Assembly (NCBI RefSeq): GCF_023502325.1
Contig: NZ_JAMFLZ010000001.1
Span: 124,001-188,000, forward strand
Direction: 5' to 3'
From: Wocania_A spongiicola
Lineage (GTDB): Bacteria > Bacteroidota > Bacteroidia > Flavobacteriales > Flavobacteriaceae
DNA: 64,000 nt
Each line of letters starts with the position of its first letter. Within the stretch, counting starts at the first letter, position 1. Of the stretch, positions 7,446 through 16,937 are shown piece after piece. Under the pieces are notes generated by a model. It had not been told where the DNA came from, ran no database searches, and saw only the letters and a program-made list of their open reading frames with translations. The translations under genes and the position numbers were made by a program.

Positions 7446-9647
7446 TTAAGTAGAAATTATAACTTCTTTAAGTCGTTTTCCAAAACCAAATAAAGCCTTT
7501 ATTTCTTTTAAACTTGCCAAGCGTTCTTTTCCAAAAAGTAGTAATGCTTTTCCATTAGACTCTACATGATAGTATGGATTGCTTTCAAAAAAGTGTGTTA
7601 CGTCATCATTAAAAAATTTACTAATGGCTATTTTGTTTTCACCTTGCAAATAAAAGCGATCGGAGAAATCATCATGGTTTTCAATATCGATGTCTTTAAA
7701 GCCTGCTAATGCCGATACTTTTTCTAAAAAACCTTCTTTATCTAAAGTAAACTTTGGAATGTCATCATTTAATTCGATATAAAGCATCGTTGAACGAACC
7801 ACCTCTTTAGCTATAAATTCACCTTCGGAAAATTCAATATCAAACATGCAAATAGCACTTTCTTTGTGAGACAATTTGTTGTAAATATGATTAACATTTT
7901 TGGTGCTGAAAAATTGAAAATTGTTCAGAAAAGAGACCTCTTTTTCTTTTTTAGAACTGTAATTGTATTTATAATCTTCAGCTAGACTTTCCATATTGGT
8001 TTGGCGTCTAGTTAAGTTGTTTTTTATAATTTTTGGTACAGGAAGCATACGCCTTAAAGCAAAAGGGTGTTTAGAATCTGTATCATGCATATCCAGCCCA
8101 ATAACATCAAAATGTCCTCCACGTTTATTAAATAATTCTTGATAACTATGCATGTTTTCCATGACAGTATGATCTACAAACTCGCACATAGAAAAATCTA
8201 CAATTACATCTTCGTTTTCAGGAACGGCATCTAGTTGTTTTTTAAGCCTGTAGTAATTTAAAAAACTGCAAAAATGTTTAACGCTTACATAAAAATTGTT
8301 TTCATCGCTTGCCTCTTTAAACATTAAAACATTTGGCTTCAAAAGATTTCTAAAGAACAAACCAAAGCTTTTATTTATTACTATATGAATAATTAAAGTA
8401 GCAATTACACCAGCAATTATACCTGTAATTAATCCAATTTTTAAAGTAACAATTAAGGTGACAAAAAAAATGATTAACTGTTCTTTGCCTATGGAGAATA
8501 TCTTTGTAATTACACTAGGCGATGCCAATTTATAACCTGTATAAACTAATATAGCCATTAAGGCAGGCAATGGGATTCTAGTAAGTTGTGTGCTAAATAA
8601 AACAATAAAGAGCACTAAAAAAGTGGCATGGAAAAAGTTTGATGATCTATTACTTGCCCCATTATTTACATTTACAGAACTACGGGCTATAACGGTTACT
8701 ACATTTAAACCACCCAAAAACCCACTTCCAACAGTAGCTAACCCTAAAGCTTTAAGGTCTTTGTTAACATTTGAACGCCTTTTTTCAGGGTCTAGCTTGT
8801 CAACAGCTTTAATACTTAAAAGAGACTCTATGCTAGAAATAAGAGTTAATGCTAAAACACTTCCCCAAAATGATAGGGTCCATATATTGTTGAAATTTGG
8901 AATTGGAATATCTGCAATTATATTCTGAATAGATGGAATACCTGAAATCATATATTCCTTTGAAATAGGGTTTGGTTGGTGTAAACCCAGCTCGAAATAA
9001 TAACTAAACCCAATAGATAAAATAACAATCCACATGGGTGCAGGAATAAGCTGTAAATACTTATTTCTAATTTTTGAGTAAAATAGCATGATAGCTAAAC
9101 TGATTACCCCAGCCAAAGCTGCAAAAATCAAACCCTTATTCTCATAATGTATAGCATCGTTAATAGAAAAAGGAATTTCAAAAAGGTAATCAACAGTATC
9201 TTCTCGTTGTATTTTATGAGCTAGCATTATATGGAATTGCTTTCCTAAAATAATAAGACCAATAGCGGCAAGCATGCCCTGAATAGCAGACGAAGGAAAA
9301 AAATCTGCAAGGGTACCCATTCTAAAAAAACCAAGCCCCATTAAAAGCAGCCCCGAAAAAATAATGGCTATATAAGCATTTTCTAAACCTAAAGTTGAAA
9401 TAGCTACTAAAAGCACACCAACCAAACCATTTCCAGGACCAGCAATGGTAACATGGCTACCTCCTAAAATAGAAACAACAATACCACCAACTATTGCTGC
9501 AATAATACCTGCAATTGGAGGCGCATCACTTGCCATGGCAAGCCCTAATCCTAAAGGCAATGCAATAAGACTAACCACAAACCCAGAAAATATATTTTTA
9601 GGTAAAGCCTTAAAAAAATCTTTTATTTTGTTTTTTTTCGGGCTCAT
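7446..9647 (-). CDS. SulP family anion transporter with STAS domain
   Basis: A 733-residue inner-membrane transporter of the SulP/SLC26 family, which moves sulfate, bicarbonate or related anions. Residues about 12-430 contain the hydrophobic core starting with NIFSGFVVSLIALPLGLGLAMASDAPPI-type sequence, followed by a STAS domain near 450-560 (VDFSMCEFVDHTVMENM). An additional soluble region of about 170 residues follows the STAS domain. The start ATG overlaps the stop of the upstream universal stress protein gene as ATGA, so the two are translationally coupled. Coupling to a stress protein suggests a homeostatic rather than assimilatory role; bicarbonate is a reasonable guess for a marine flavobacterium. 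Confidence 0.92.
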   Translation of the reverse strand: MSPKKNKIKDFFKALPKNIFSGFVVSLIALPLGLGLAMASDAPPIAGIIAAIVGGIVVSILGGSHVTIAGPGNGLVGVLLVAISTLGLENAYIAIIFSGLLLMGLGFFRMGTLADFFPSSAIQGMLAAIGLIILGKQFHIMLAHKIQREDTVDYLFEIPFSINDAIHYENKGLIFAALAGVISLAIMLFYSKIRNKYLQLIPAPMWIVILSIGFSYYFELGLHQPNPISKEYMISGIPSIQNIIADIPIPNFNNIWTLSFWGSVLALTLISSIESLLSIKAVDKLDPEKRRSNVNKDLKALGLATVGSGFLGGLNVVTVIARSSVNVNNGASNRSSNFFHATFLVLFIVLFSTQLTRIPLPALMAILVYTGYKLASPSVITKIFSIGKEQLIIFFVTLIVTLKIGLITGIIAGVIATLIIHIVINKSFGLFFRNLLKPNVLMFKEASDENNFYVSVKHFCSFLNYYRLKKQLDAVPENEDVIVDFSMCEFVDHTVMENMHSYQELFNKRGGHFDVIGLDMHDTDSKHPFALRRMLPVPKIIKNNLTRRQTNMESLAEDYKYNYSSKKEKEVSFLNNFQFFSTKNVNHIYNKLSHKESAICMFDIEFSEGEFIAKEVVRSTMLYIELNDDIPKFTLDKEGFLEKVSALAGFKDIDIENHDDFSDRFYLQGENKIAISKFFNDDVTHFFESNPYYHVESNGKALLLFGKERLASLKEIKALFGFGKRLKEVIIST

Positions 9648-10492
9648 TGTAGTATTAAAACATCGGTTGGTAATTCGGTTAAAATATGTTCAATATCGTG
9701 CGGAAATAAGCGATCCCAAAACGTCATTTTTGAAGGTGCATTCATTACCAATAAATCGGCACGCGAAATTTGCGCATAGTGCCCAATGGAATACCCCTTT
9801 TTTCCAAAAATTGGTTGTAGTTTTATTGTTTTATTATTGGTGTATGTTGAAGGGATATGACTAATTATTTCTTTAATTCTAGCGTTCTCTCGGTGTCTAA
9901 TACGCTCTTTTATAATGTTAGCACGTCTTAAAGATTTGTCATCATCTACTTTTACAGAAATTTGATCTTGTTTAATTTCTTCAACAATAGTTATTTTTTC
10001 TGAGCTTAGTTTTTTCGCAACATAAAAAGCAGTTTTTATGGTTTGCTCAGTTTTTGGGTCTTTCAACCCGTTTACAACAATATGCTCACAAGCAATGCGT
10101 TCAACCGAAGGTTTAATTAATAATAAAACAGAACATTTAGCTTCACGTGTAATCTTTCGGGCTATTGAGCCAACATAATATTTTAAAAACCGCTCACGTT
10201 GTACCGCACCAAGAACCAAAAGGTCTATTTTTTTTTCTTCTGAAGTTGATAAAATAACATCAACTGGATTGCCAGTTTTAAAAACCACTTCGTAATCTAA
10301 ATCCTCTTTTTCAAAACTTTTAAGAATAACTTTAAGCATTGTTGTTTTATCCTCAGAGCTTTCACCAACATGAATTAAGAATAATTTTGATTGAAAAAAA
10401 ACAGCTAACCTAGCTGCTTCAAAGAGATTTGCTTTTAAGTTGGGAGAATAAGCCACCCCAATTCCAATACTTCTAAAAGGCTTTAATGCCAC
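9644..10492 (-). CDS. Universal stress protein, tandem UspA domains
   Basis: A 282-residue cytoplasmic protein with two UspA-type alpha/beta domains. The first has IGVAYSPNLKANLFEAARLA and the ATP-loop-like segment VLGAVQRERFLKYYVGSIARK near residues 95-115; the second begins near 145 (CEHIVVNGLKDPK). The first motif is close to the G-2x-G-9x-G-S/T pattern seen in ATP-binding Usp proteins. It begins with GTG, with no nearby ATG. It is the first gene of a two-gene operon with the SulP transporter, overlapping by four bases. It may regulate that transporter. An antiporter gene diverges from it across a 114-base gap. Confidence 0.88.
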   Translation of the reverse strand: MALKPFRSIGIGVAYSPNLKANLFEAARLAVFFQSKLFLIHVGESSEDKTTMLKVILKSFEKEDLDYEVVFKTGNPVDVILSTSEEKKIDLLVLGAVQRERFLKYYVGSIARKITREAKCSVLLLIKPSVERIACEHIVVNGLKDPKTEQTIKTAFYVAKKLSSEKITIVEEIKQDQISVKVDDDKSLRRANIIKERIRHRENARIKEIISHIPSTYTNNKTIKLQPIFGKKGYSIGHYAQISRADLLVMNAPSKMTFWDRLFPHDIEHILTELPTDVLILQ

Positions 10493-10606
10493 AGGCTTTA
10501 TATTATTTTTTAGTCAAATTTTAGTCAAAGTTGAAAGATAACATTTTTTGAAAACTTTAAATCATCAGTTTTACTTAAATTAGTGTTTTTTAAAAATAAG
10601 TTGCCG

Positions 10607-12442
10607 ATGTTAGAACTTGCTGGAATTATTATTTTAGGAATACTTGCCCAATGGGTTGCATGGAAATTTAAAATCCCTGCCATTTTACCTTTAATTTTAA
10701 TAGGACTACTAGTTGGACCTATAGCCGCCGAATATTTAAGCGATGATGGTGGGAAATGGATTGAACCTATTTGGAATGGAAAAAAAGGGCTTTTTCCTGG
10801 AGAAGGACTATATTATTTTGTATCGCTTGCTATTAGTATTATTTTGTTTGAAGGAGGGTTAACCCTAAAGCGATCTGAAATTAAAAATGTTGGTCCAGTA
10901 ATTACAAAGCTAATTACATTGGGTTCGGCTATTACTTTTTTTGGAGCTGGTATTTTAGCGCATTTTATTTTTAATTTAAGCTGGGAGTTGTCATTTTTAT
11001 TTTCCGGACTTATTATTGTTACTGGCCCAACTGTAATAACACCAATTTTAAGAAATATTCCGCTTAAAAAAGATGTATCTGCAGTATTAAAATGGGAAGG
11101 TATTTTAATAGACCCTATAGGGGCTTTGGTTGCTGTATTGGTGTTCGAATTTATTAGCGTTGGTGGTGACAGGGGTTTTACTAAAACAGCTTTAATGGAG
11201 TTTGGTAAAATTATTCTTTTTGGAACAACGTTTGGGTTTACTTTTGCTCACGCTTTAGCTTTTGCTGTTAATAAAAAACTTATTCCTCATTATTTATTAA
11301 ATGTGGTATCGCTGTCAACAGTATTATTAGTTTTTGTTGAGTCTGAAATTTTTGCACACGAATCTGGACTTTTAGCAGTAGTAGTAATGGGCATGGTTTT
11401 AGGTAATAGTAAATTAGAAAATTTAAAAGAACTTCTTTATTTTAAAGAATCTCTAAGTGTTTTGTTAATTTCTATTTTATTTATTTTGCTGGCAGCAAAT
11501 ATTAATATTGAAGATTTAATGTTGCTTTATACTTGGAAAACCGCCATTCTTTTTGCAGTGGTTGTTTTTGTTATTAGGCCTTTGGCTGTTTTTTTAAGTA
11601 CGCTCGGGTCTAATTTAAAGCTGAATGAAAAATTATTTATTAGTTGGGTTGGACCACGAGGAATAGTTGCTGCCGGAATAGCTTCCTTGTTTGGAAGTAA
11701 ATTATTAAAGGATGGGATTGAAGGAGCTGAATATATTACACCTTTGGTTTTTATGATAGTTTTAGGAACCGTTTTATTAAACGCTACTACAGCCCGTTTG
11801 TTTGCTAAAATAGTAGGGGTTTTTTTAACAAAATCCGAAGGCATTTTAATTATTGGAGCCTCAAAAGTATCAAGGTTAATAGGGCATTATCTTGAAACAA
11901 ACGGAAGGCATGTGGTACTTATTGACAGCAACGAAAGCAACATCGAAATAGCTAAAGAGCTCGGTTTAGAAGCTATGAGTAATAATATTTATTCTGATAC
12001 ATTAATGGATAACATTGAACTAAATGATGTAGGTTATTTAATGGCTCTAACGGGTAATTCCGATATAAATAAATATGCTATTAATAAATTTGGTAAGCAG
12101 TTTGGAGAGAATGGTTCTTTTAGGTTGGTTAGTACAGAAGAAATGTTGGATGAAAACAATAATCCTAAAGAAGGTTTGTTTTCTCATACAGATGATTTTA
12201 ACTCTTTAACAGAATTAACTAAAAAGTATCCTTCAATTCAAGAAATTGAGATGCAAGATAAAGCACATTATGAAAGCTTAATTAAAAAAACCAATGAAGA
12301 CAAGGATATCATTCCTTTATTTATTAAAGACAATGGTGGAGAGTTACATATTATCTCGTCTTATAATTTAGAGGTAAATACCATAAAAGAGGGTTTCCAA
12401 TTAATATATTTGGGAAAACCGTTTGATGTAGAAAAAGTATAA
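10607..12442 (+). CDS. CPA-type Na+/H+ (or K+/H+) antiporter with regulatory domain
   Basis: An inner-membrane cation/proton antiporter of the CPA1/CPA2 superfamily, 611 residues. Residues 1 to about 405 hold roughly a dozen membrane helices, including VTGPTVITPILRNIPL and the later WVGPRGIVAAGIASLFG segments that are typical of NhaP-like carriers. From about 412 a TrkA-N/RCK-like nucleotide-binding domain follows (IIGASKVSRLIGHYLE, then VVLIDSN), which often senses NAD(H) or nucleotides. I choose the ATG at 10607; a GTG at 10583 in frame would add eight residues. It is transcribed divergently from the Usp-SulP operon, and together they look like an ion and pH homeostasis block. Confidence 0.9.
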   Translation: MLELAGIIILGILAQWVAWKFKIPAILPLILIGLLVGPIAAEYLSDDGGKWIEPIWNGKKGLFPGEGLYYFVSLAISIILFEGGLTLKRSEIKNVGPVITKLITLGSAITFFGAGILAHFIFNLSWELSFLFSGLIIVTGPTVITPILRNIPLKKDVSAVLKWEGILIDPIGALVAVLVFEFISVGGDRGFTKTALMEFGKIILFGTTFGFTFAHALAFAVNKKLIPHYLLNVVSLSTVLLVFVESEIFAHESGLLAVVVMGMVLGNSKLENLKELLYFKESLSVLLISILFILLAANINIEDLMLLYTWKTAILFAVVVFVIRPLAVFLSTLGSNLKLNEKLFISWVGPRGIVAAGIASLFGSKLLKDGIEGAEYITPLVFMIVLGTVLLNATTARLFAKIVGVFLTKSEGILIIGASKVSRLIGHYLETNGRHVVLIDSNESNIEIAKELGLEAMSNNIYSDTLMDNIELNDVGYLMALTGNSDINKYAINKFGKQFGENGSFRLVSTEEMLDENNNPKEGLFSHTDDFNSLTELTKKYPSIQEIEMQDKAHYESLIKKTNEDKDIIPLFIKDNGGELHIISSYNLEVNTIKEGFQLIYLGKPFDVEKV

Positions 12443-12494
12443 AGCCCTTTAAGCTTATTTTTAAAGAGCTTTATGGTTTAGGTGTTTATAAAAA

Positions 12495-14894
12495 CTATCC
12501 TTTTATTTGAAGATTTGTAAACTCTTTAGAGATAATAAGGGAGTTATCACCATTAAACTTAACATCTTTTAAATCAACATATTCGTTATCCACTTTTATA
12601 GACTTTACCTTAAAAGGCAATCCAATTAAATTAATTTTGAATGTATTATAAGAGGTCACATATTTTCCTCTTTTGTGAATTCTAATAATTAACTTATCGT
12701 CTGACCCTGCTAAGTTAAATTTTTTCAAACTATAGCGCCCTTTGGTATAATCGTAGCCATCATCAGCATCTTCATATAGTTCAGAGTCTTCTTTACCATT
12801 TTTATAATACACATCTAAAGTTAACTCTTCAATTATTTTTTCGCCCACATATTGTTGTACTGGGTATTTTGGTATAATAGCACCGGCTTTTATAAAAATT
12901 GGCATACTATCTATATCGGCATCAACCCAAGTTTCTTTACCGCCAGAAACCATATTATTAGTCCAGAAATTATACCAGTCCCCCTTAGGAATATACATGC
13001 GTCTTCCTTTAGCATTTGGTTCGTTTATAGGGCAAATTAAAAGTTGATTCCCACAAATAAACTCATCTGTTCTATAATGTGTTTGAGAGTCTTCTTGGTC
13101 AAATAATACCAACGATTTTAGCATTGGAACATTATCTTGTGAATACTGATAAAATGAAGTATATAAGTATGGTAATAACTGATATCTAATTTCAATAAAC
13201 TTACGTACTACATTAGTTATTTCTTCATCAAAAGCCCAAGGTTCTTGGTCGCCATGATCACCAGACGAATGTGTTCTACAAAACGGATGGAAAACACCAA
13301 GCTGAATCCAGCGCGCATACAATTCGCCGTTAGGCTGCTCAGCAAACCCACCAATATCAGATCCAGCAAAAGAGAATCCAGATAGTGCTAATCGTTGAGC
13401 TTGAATGTTAGCAATTTGTAAATGCTCCCAAGTAGCAACATTATCGCCCATCCAAGTAGATGTATAGCGTTGTGTACCAGAATACGCAGATCGTGTAATA
13501 ACAAATGGACGTTTAGGGTAATTAAACTTTTTCAACCCATGGTATGTGGCGCGTGCCATTTGCATCCCATAAATATTGTGTGCTTTTTGGTGACTACAAG
13601 GATTTCCGTCGTAATCGTGTCTTACGTCAGAAGGAAATGTTTTTCCAGGAACATCCATTACCGCAGGTTCATTCATATCGTTCCAAACACCTTTTACGCC
13701 AATCTCTTCTATAAGCTCTTTAAATAAACCAGCCCACCATGCTCTTACTTCTGGTCTTGTAAAATCTGGAAAGTAACACTCCCCAGGCCAAACCTTACCT
13801 TTCATGTAAGGGCCATCTGCACGTTTACAGAAATAATCTTTTTCTAAGCCTTCACGAAACACATCATAATCCATATCAATCTTAATTCCTGGATCGATAA
13901 TAACTACTGTTTTAAACCCATCATCAGCAAGTTCTTTTACCATGCGTTTTGGATTTGGAAAGTAGTCCTTGCTCCAAGTGAAACAGCGAAAACCTTCCAT
14001 ATAATCAATATCTAAATAAATAGCATCACAAGGAATTTTTAACTCTCTAAATTTTGCAGTGACTTCTTTTACATTTGATTCTGGGTAGTAACTCCATTTA
14101 CATTGATGATAACCTAAGGCCCATAATGGCGGTAATTCTGGTGTTCCTGTTAAGTCGGTATAGCTAGTTACCACATCTTGCATTTTTGGACCATAAATGA
14201 AATAGTAATTCATTTCGCCTCCTTGCGCCCAAAAACTAGTTACGTTTCTTCTTTCTTGACAAAAATCAAAGTAGGTTTTGAAAGTATTATCAAAAAAGAT
14301 ACCGTATGACTTATTGTTGTGTAACCCCGTATAAAACGGAATGGCTTTGTAAATAGGGTCAGTGTCTTTCCCGTAGGCATAAGAATCTGTTGCCCAATTT
14401 TCAAATCGCTTTCCTTTTAAGTTTAAATGATTTGGTTTGTCTCCTAGCCCATAATAGCTTTCTCCGTTTTGAGCCGCTTTACTCATTTTAACAATATCAC
14501 CACCTAGCTCATAACTTTCTTCCCAATGGAAGCCTAATTCGTCTTCACAAATTATAGTATTGTCTTTAGCATCAAATATAGATTTTCTTAAATCTGTTTT
14601 AAAAATATGACAAATGAGTTTTGATGTTGTGATAATGTATTTTTCTTTATCATCGGAGATTTCTAAATGATTATAACCTCTACTAGCTTTTTCATCGATA
14701 GCATAAGAAAAATCTTTATTAAACTTTCCTACGGTAGTATATCGAAACCGAAGTACACTATCTCTTAAAACAGTAAGTTGAAGAATGATATTGTTTGAGG
14801 TTGAAAAATGTAGTACATCTACATCTTTTTTGTAATCTATTATATTTGAGGGAAACAGGTTTCCTTTGTATTCTAGTTCAGTATTTAAAATCAT
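12495..14894 (-). CDS. Glycoside hydrolase family 31 (alpha-glucosidase)
   Basis: A 799-residue GH31 enzyme, probably an alpha-glucosidase acting on short alpha-glucans. The catalytic nucleophile is Asp406 in GVWNDMNEP and the acid/base is Asp484 in WMGDN, both in the expected positions. An N-terminal beta-sandwich with the galactose-mutarotase-like fold precedes the barrel, and C-terminal beta domains follow from about 590, including a DUF5110-like region. No signal peptide is visible, so it most likely works in the cytoplasm on maltodextrins or glycogen. It is downstream of glgB on the same strand, separated by 129 bases, consistent with a glycogen-turnover cluster. Confidence 0.95.
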   Translation of the reverse strand: MILNTELEYKGNLFPSNIIDYKKDVDVLHFSTSNNIILQLTVLRDSVLRFRYTTVGKFNKDFSYAIDEKASRGYNHLEISDDKEKYIITTSKLICHIFKTDLRKSIFDAKDNTIICEDELGFHWEESYELGGDIVKMSKAAQNGESYYGLGDKPNHLNLKGKRFENWATDSYAYGKDTDPIYKAIPFYTGLHNNKSYGIFFDNTFKTYFDFCQERRNVTSFWAQGGEMNYYFIYGPKMQDVVTSYTDLTGTPELPPLWALGYHQCKWSYYPESNVKEVTAKFRELKIPCDAIYLDIDYMEGFRCFTWSKDYFPNPKRMVKELADDGFKTVVIIDPGIKIDMDYDVFREGLEKDYFCKRADGPYMKGKVWPGECYFPDFTRPEVRAWWAGLFKELIEEIGVKGVWNDMNEPAVMDVPGKTFPSDVRHDYDGNPCSHQKAHNIYGMQMARATYHGLKKFNYPKRPFVITRSAYSGTQRYTSTWMGDNVATWEHLQIANIQAQRLALSGFSFAGSDIGGFAEQPNGELYARWIQLGVFHPFCRTHSSGDHGDQEPWAFDEEITNVVRKFIEIRYQLLPYLYTSFYQYSQDNVPMLKSLVLFDQEDSQTHYRTDEFICGNQLLICPINEPNAKGRRMYIPKGDWYNFWTNNMVSGGKETWVDADIDSMPIFIKAGAIIPKYPVQQYVGEKIIEELTLDVYYKNGKEDSELYEDADDGYDYTKGRYSLKKFNLAGSDDKLIIRIHKRGKYVTSYNTFKINLIGLPFKVKSIKVDNEYVDLKDVKFNGDNSLIISKEFTNLQIKG

Positions 14895-15023
14895 AAATGA
14901 TTAGCAATTTAATTAATCGACGAAAATAGTAAAAATAGCAGTATTGAGCGGTTACTATTTATTAAAAAAACATAAAGATAATTGTATAAAATGCAATATA
15001 TCAGCTATATAATTTAATATTTT

Positions 15024-16934
15024 TTATTGCTTAATTTTAAAAATGGTAACAGCTAATGGGGGTAATGTAATTTCTGCTGAATAATCTTTTCCGTTCCAAG
15101 GTGTTTTCTTTATTGTTATTTGGTTCTTATTAACAACACCACTTCCTCCAAATGTTTTAGTATCACTATTAAAAACCTCTTTTAATTTTCCTTTTGAAGG
15201 TATTCCTATACGATAGTTTTCTCTAATAGTAGGAGCTAAATTACAAACAACAACAACATTGTCTTCAGTCTTTTTTCCTTTTCGAATGTAAGACATTACA
15301 CAGTTTTCATGATCATCATAACTTATCCATTCAAACCCATCATTACTAAACCCTTTTTCGTATAAAGCAGGGGTAGATTTATATAAGCTATTTAGCGATT
15401 TGAAAAAATCCTGAAAGTTTTTATGAGGTTCAAACTCCAATAAATTCCAATCTAAACTTTCTTGAAAATTCCATTCGTTATATTGTGCAAATTCGCCACC
15501 CATAAACAATAATTTTGTGCCTGGGTGAGTAAACATGTAGCAGTATAAAAGGCGAAGATTAGCAAAGCGTTGCCACTCGTCTCCTGGCATCCTTCCTAAA
15601 ATAGAATTTTTGCCATACACAACCTCATCATGAGAAAGAGGGAGCATAAAATTTTCGGTAAAAGCGTAGGCTAAACTAAAAGTAATATCGTTTTGATGAT
15701 ACTTTCTGTAAATAGGATCTTTTGAAAAATACTCTAAGGTATCATGCATCCAACCCATCATCCATTTCATACCAAACCCTAAGCCTCCTAAAAATACAGG
15801 TTTAGAAACTCCAGGAAATGCAGTTGATTCTTCAGCTATGGTTTGCACATCTGGAAATGACCTGTAAACTTCTTCGTTTAATTCTTTTAGAAACGCAATA
15901 GCTTCAAGATTTTCTCTTCCTCCAAACTCATTAGGCTCCCACTCACCGTCCTCGCGCGAATAATCTAAAAACAACATAGACGCTACAGCATCTACTCGTA
16001 ATCCATCAGCATGATATTGTTCGAGCCAAAAAACGGCGTTGCTTATTAAAAAGGATTTTACTTCGTTTCGGCCATAATTAAAAATTAAGCTTTTCCAATC
16101 TTGGTGGTAACCTTTTCTTTTGTCTGGGTGTTCGTACAAAGCAGAGCCGTCAAAAAAGCCTAATCCATGAGCATCTTCAGGAAAGTGTGATGGCACCCAG
16201 TCTAAAATAATACCTATATCGTTTTGATGTAATTTATCTACTAAATATTTAAACTCTTCAGGATAACCAAATCGAGATGTAGGTGCAAAATAACCTGTTA
16301 ATTGATAACCCCAAGAAGGATCGTATGGAAACTCCATAATAGGCATGAGTTCTACATGAGTAAAATTCATATCCTTAACGTAATTTACTAAATCATCGGC
16401 TAATTCAAAATAAGATAAAAAACGGTTTTCTTCTATTTGTTTTTTCCATGATCCTAAATGAACTTCGTAAACGGAGTAAGGCGCATCTAAAGCGTTGTGT
16501 TTTTTACGCTTCTTCATCCATTTGGTGTCTTTCCATTTATAGGTGTCGTCCCAAACTATTGATGCTGTTTTTGGGGGATGTTCACAGCGTCTAGCATAAG
16601 GATCAGCTTTTTCAGAAATGTACCCGTTATTGTTAGAATGAATTTTATATTTATAAAGATTGCCTTTGCCAACATGAGGAATAAAGCCTTCCCAAATACC
16701 TGAGGAATCCCATCTCACATTAAGTTGGTGGTTTTCACCATTCCAATAATTAAAGTCACCTATTACTGATACTTGCTTTGCACTAGGTGCCCATACTGCA
16801 AAATAAGTGCCTTCAATACCATAAACAGTTAATGGATGCGAACCAAATTTTTCGTATAAGCGGTAGTGCTTACCTGCTTTAAAAAGACTTATGTCAAAAT
16901 CGGTAAAAAGACTGTGAACAATTGTGTTTGTCAT
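15024..16934 (-). CDS. glgB: 1,4-alpha-glucan branching enzyme
   Basis: Forms the alpha-1,6 branches of glycogen. A CBM48 domain is at about 40-105 (YFAVWAPSAKQVSVIGDFNYW) and a GH13 barrel follows. Catalytic residues visible are the nucleophile Asp315 in GLRVDAVASM, the acid Glu in IAEES (368/369), and LSHDEVVYGK carrying the transition-state His and Asp. At 636 residues it lacks the extra N-terminal domain of enterobacterial GlgB (about 730), as is common in Bacteroidota. The start lies three bases after the glgC stop, so the genes are co-transcribed and probably translationally linked. Confidence 0.96.
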   Translation of the reverse strand: MTNTIVHSLFTDFDISLFKAGKHYRLYEKFGSHPLTVYGIEGTYFAVWAPSAKQVSVIGDFNYWNGENHQLNVRWDSSGIWEGFIPHVGKGNLYKYKIHSNNNGYISEKADPYARRCEHPPKTASIVWDDTYKWKDTKWMKKRKKHNALDAPYSVYEVHLGSWKKQIEENRFLSYFELADDLVNYVKDMNFTHVELMPIMEFPYDPSWGYQLTGYFAPTSRFGYPEEFKYLVDKLHQNDIGIILDWVPSHFPEDAHGLGFFDGSALYEHPDKRKGYHQDWKSLIFNYGRNEVKSFLISNAVFWLEQYHADGLRVDAVASMLFLDYSREDGEWEPNEFGGRENLEAIAFLKELNEEVYRSFPDVQTIAEESTAFPGVSKPVFLGGLGFGMKWMMGWMHDTLEYFSKDPIYRKYHQNDITFSLAYAFTENFMLPLSHDEVVYGKNSILGRMPGDEWQRFANLRLLYCYMFTHPGTKLLFMGGEFAQYNEWNFQESLDWNLLEFEPHKNFQDFFKSLNSLYKSTPALYEKGFSNDGFEWISYDDHENCVMSYIRKGKKTEDNVVVVCNLAPTIRENYRIGIPSKGKLKEVFNSDTKTFGGSGVVNKNQITIKKTPWNGKDYSAEITLPPLAVTIFKIKQ

Positions 16935-16937
16935 ATA

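Noticed and set aside
12442..12475. Terminator hairpin between the antiporter and GH31 genes
   Set aside because: The stem AAAGCCCTTTAA/TTAAAGAGCTTT is imperfect and lacks a T-run on either strand, so I did not list it as a feature.
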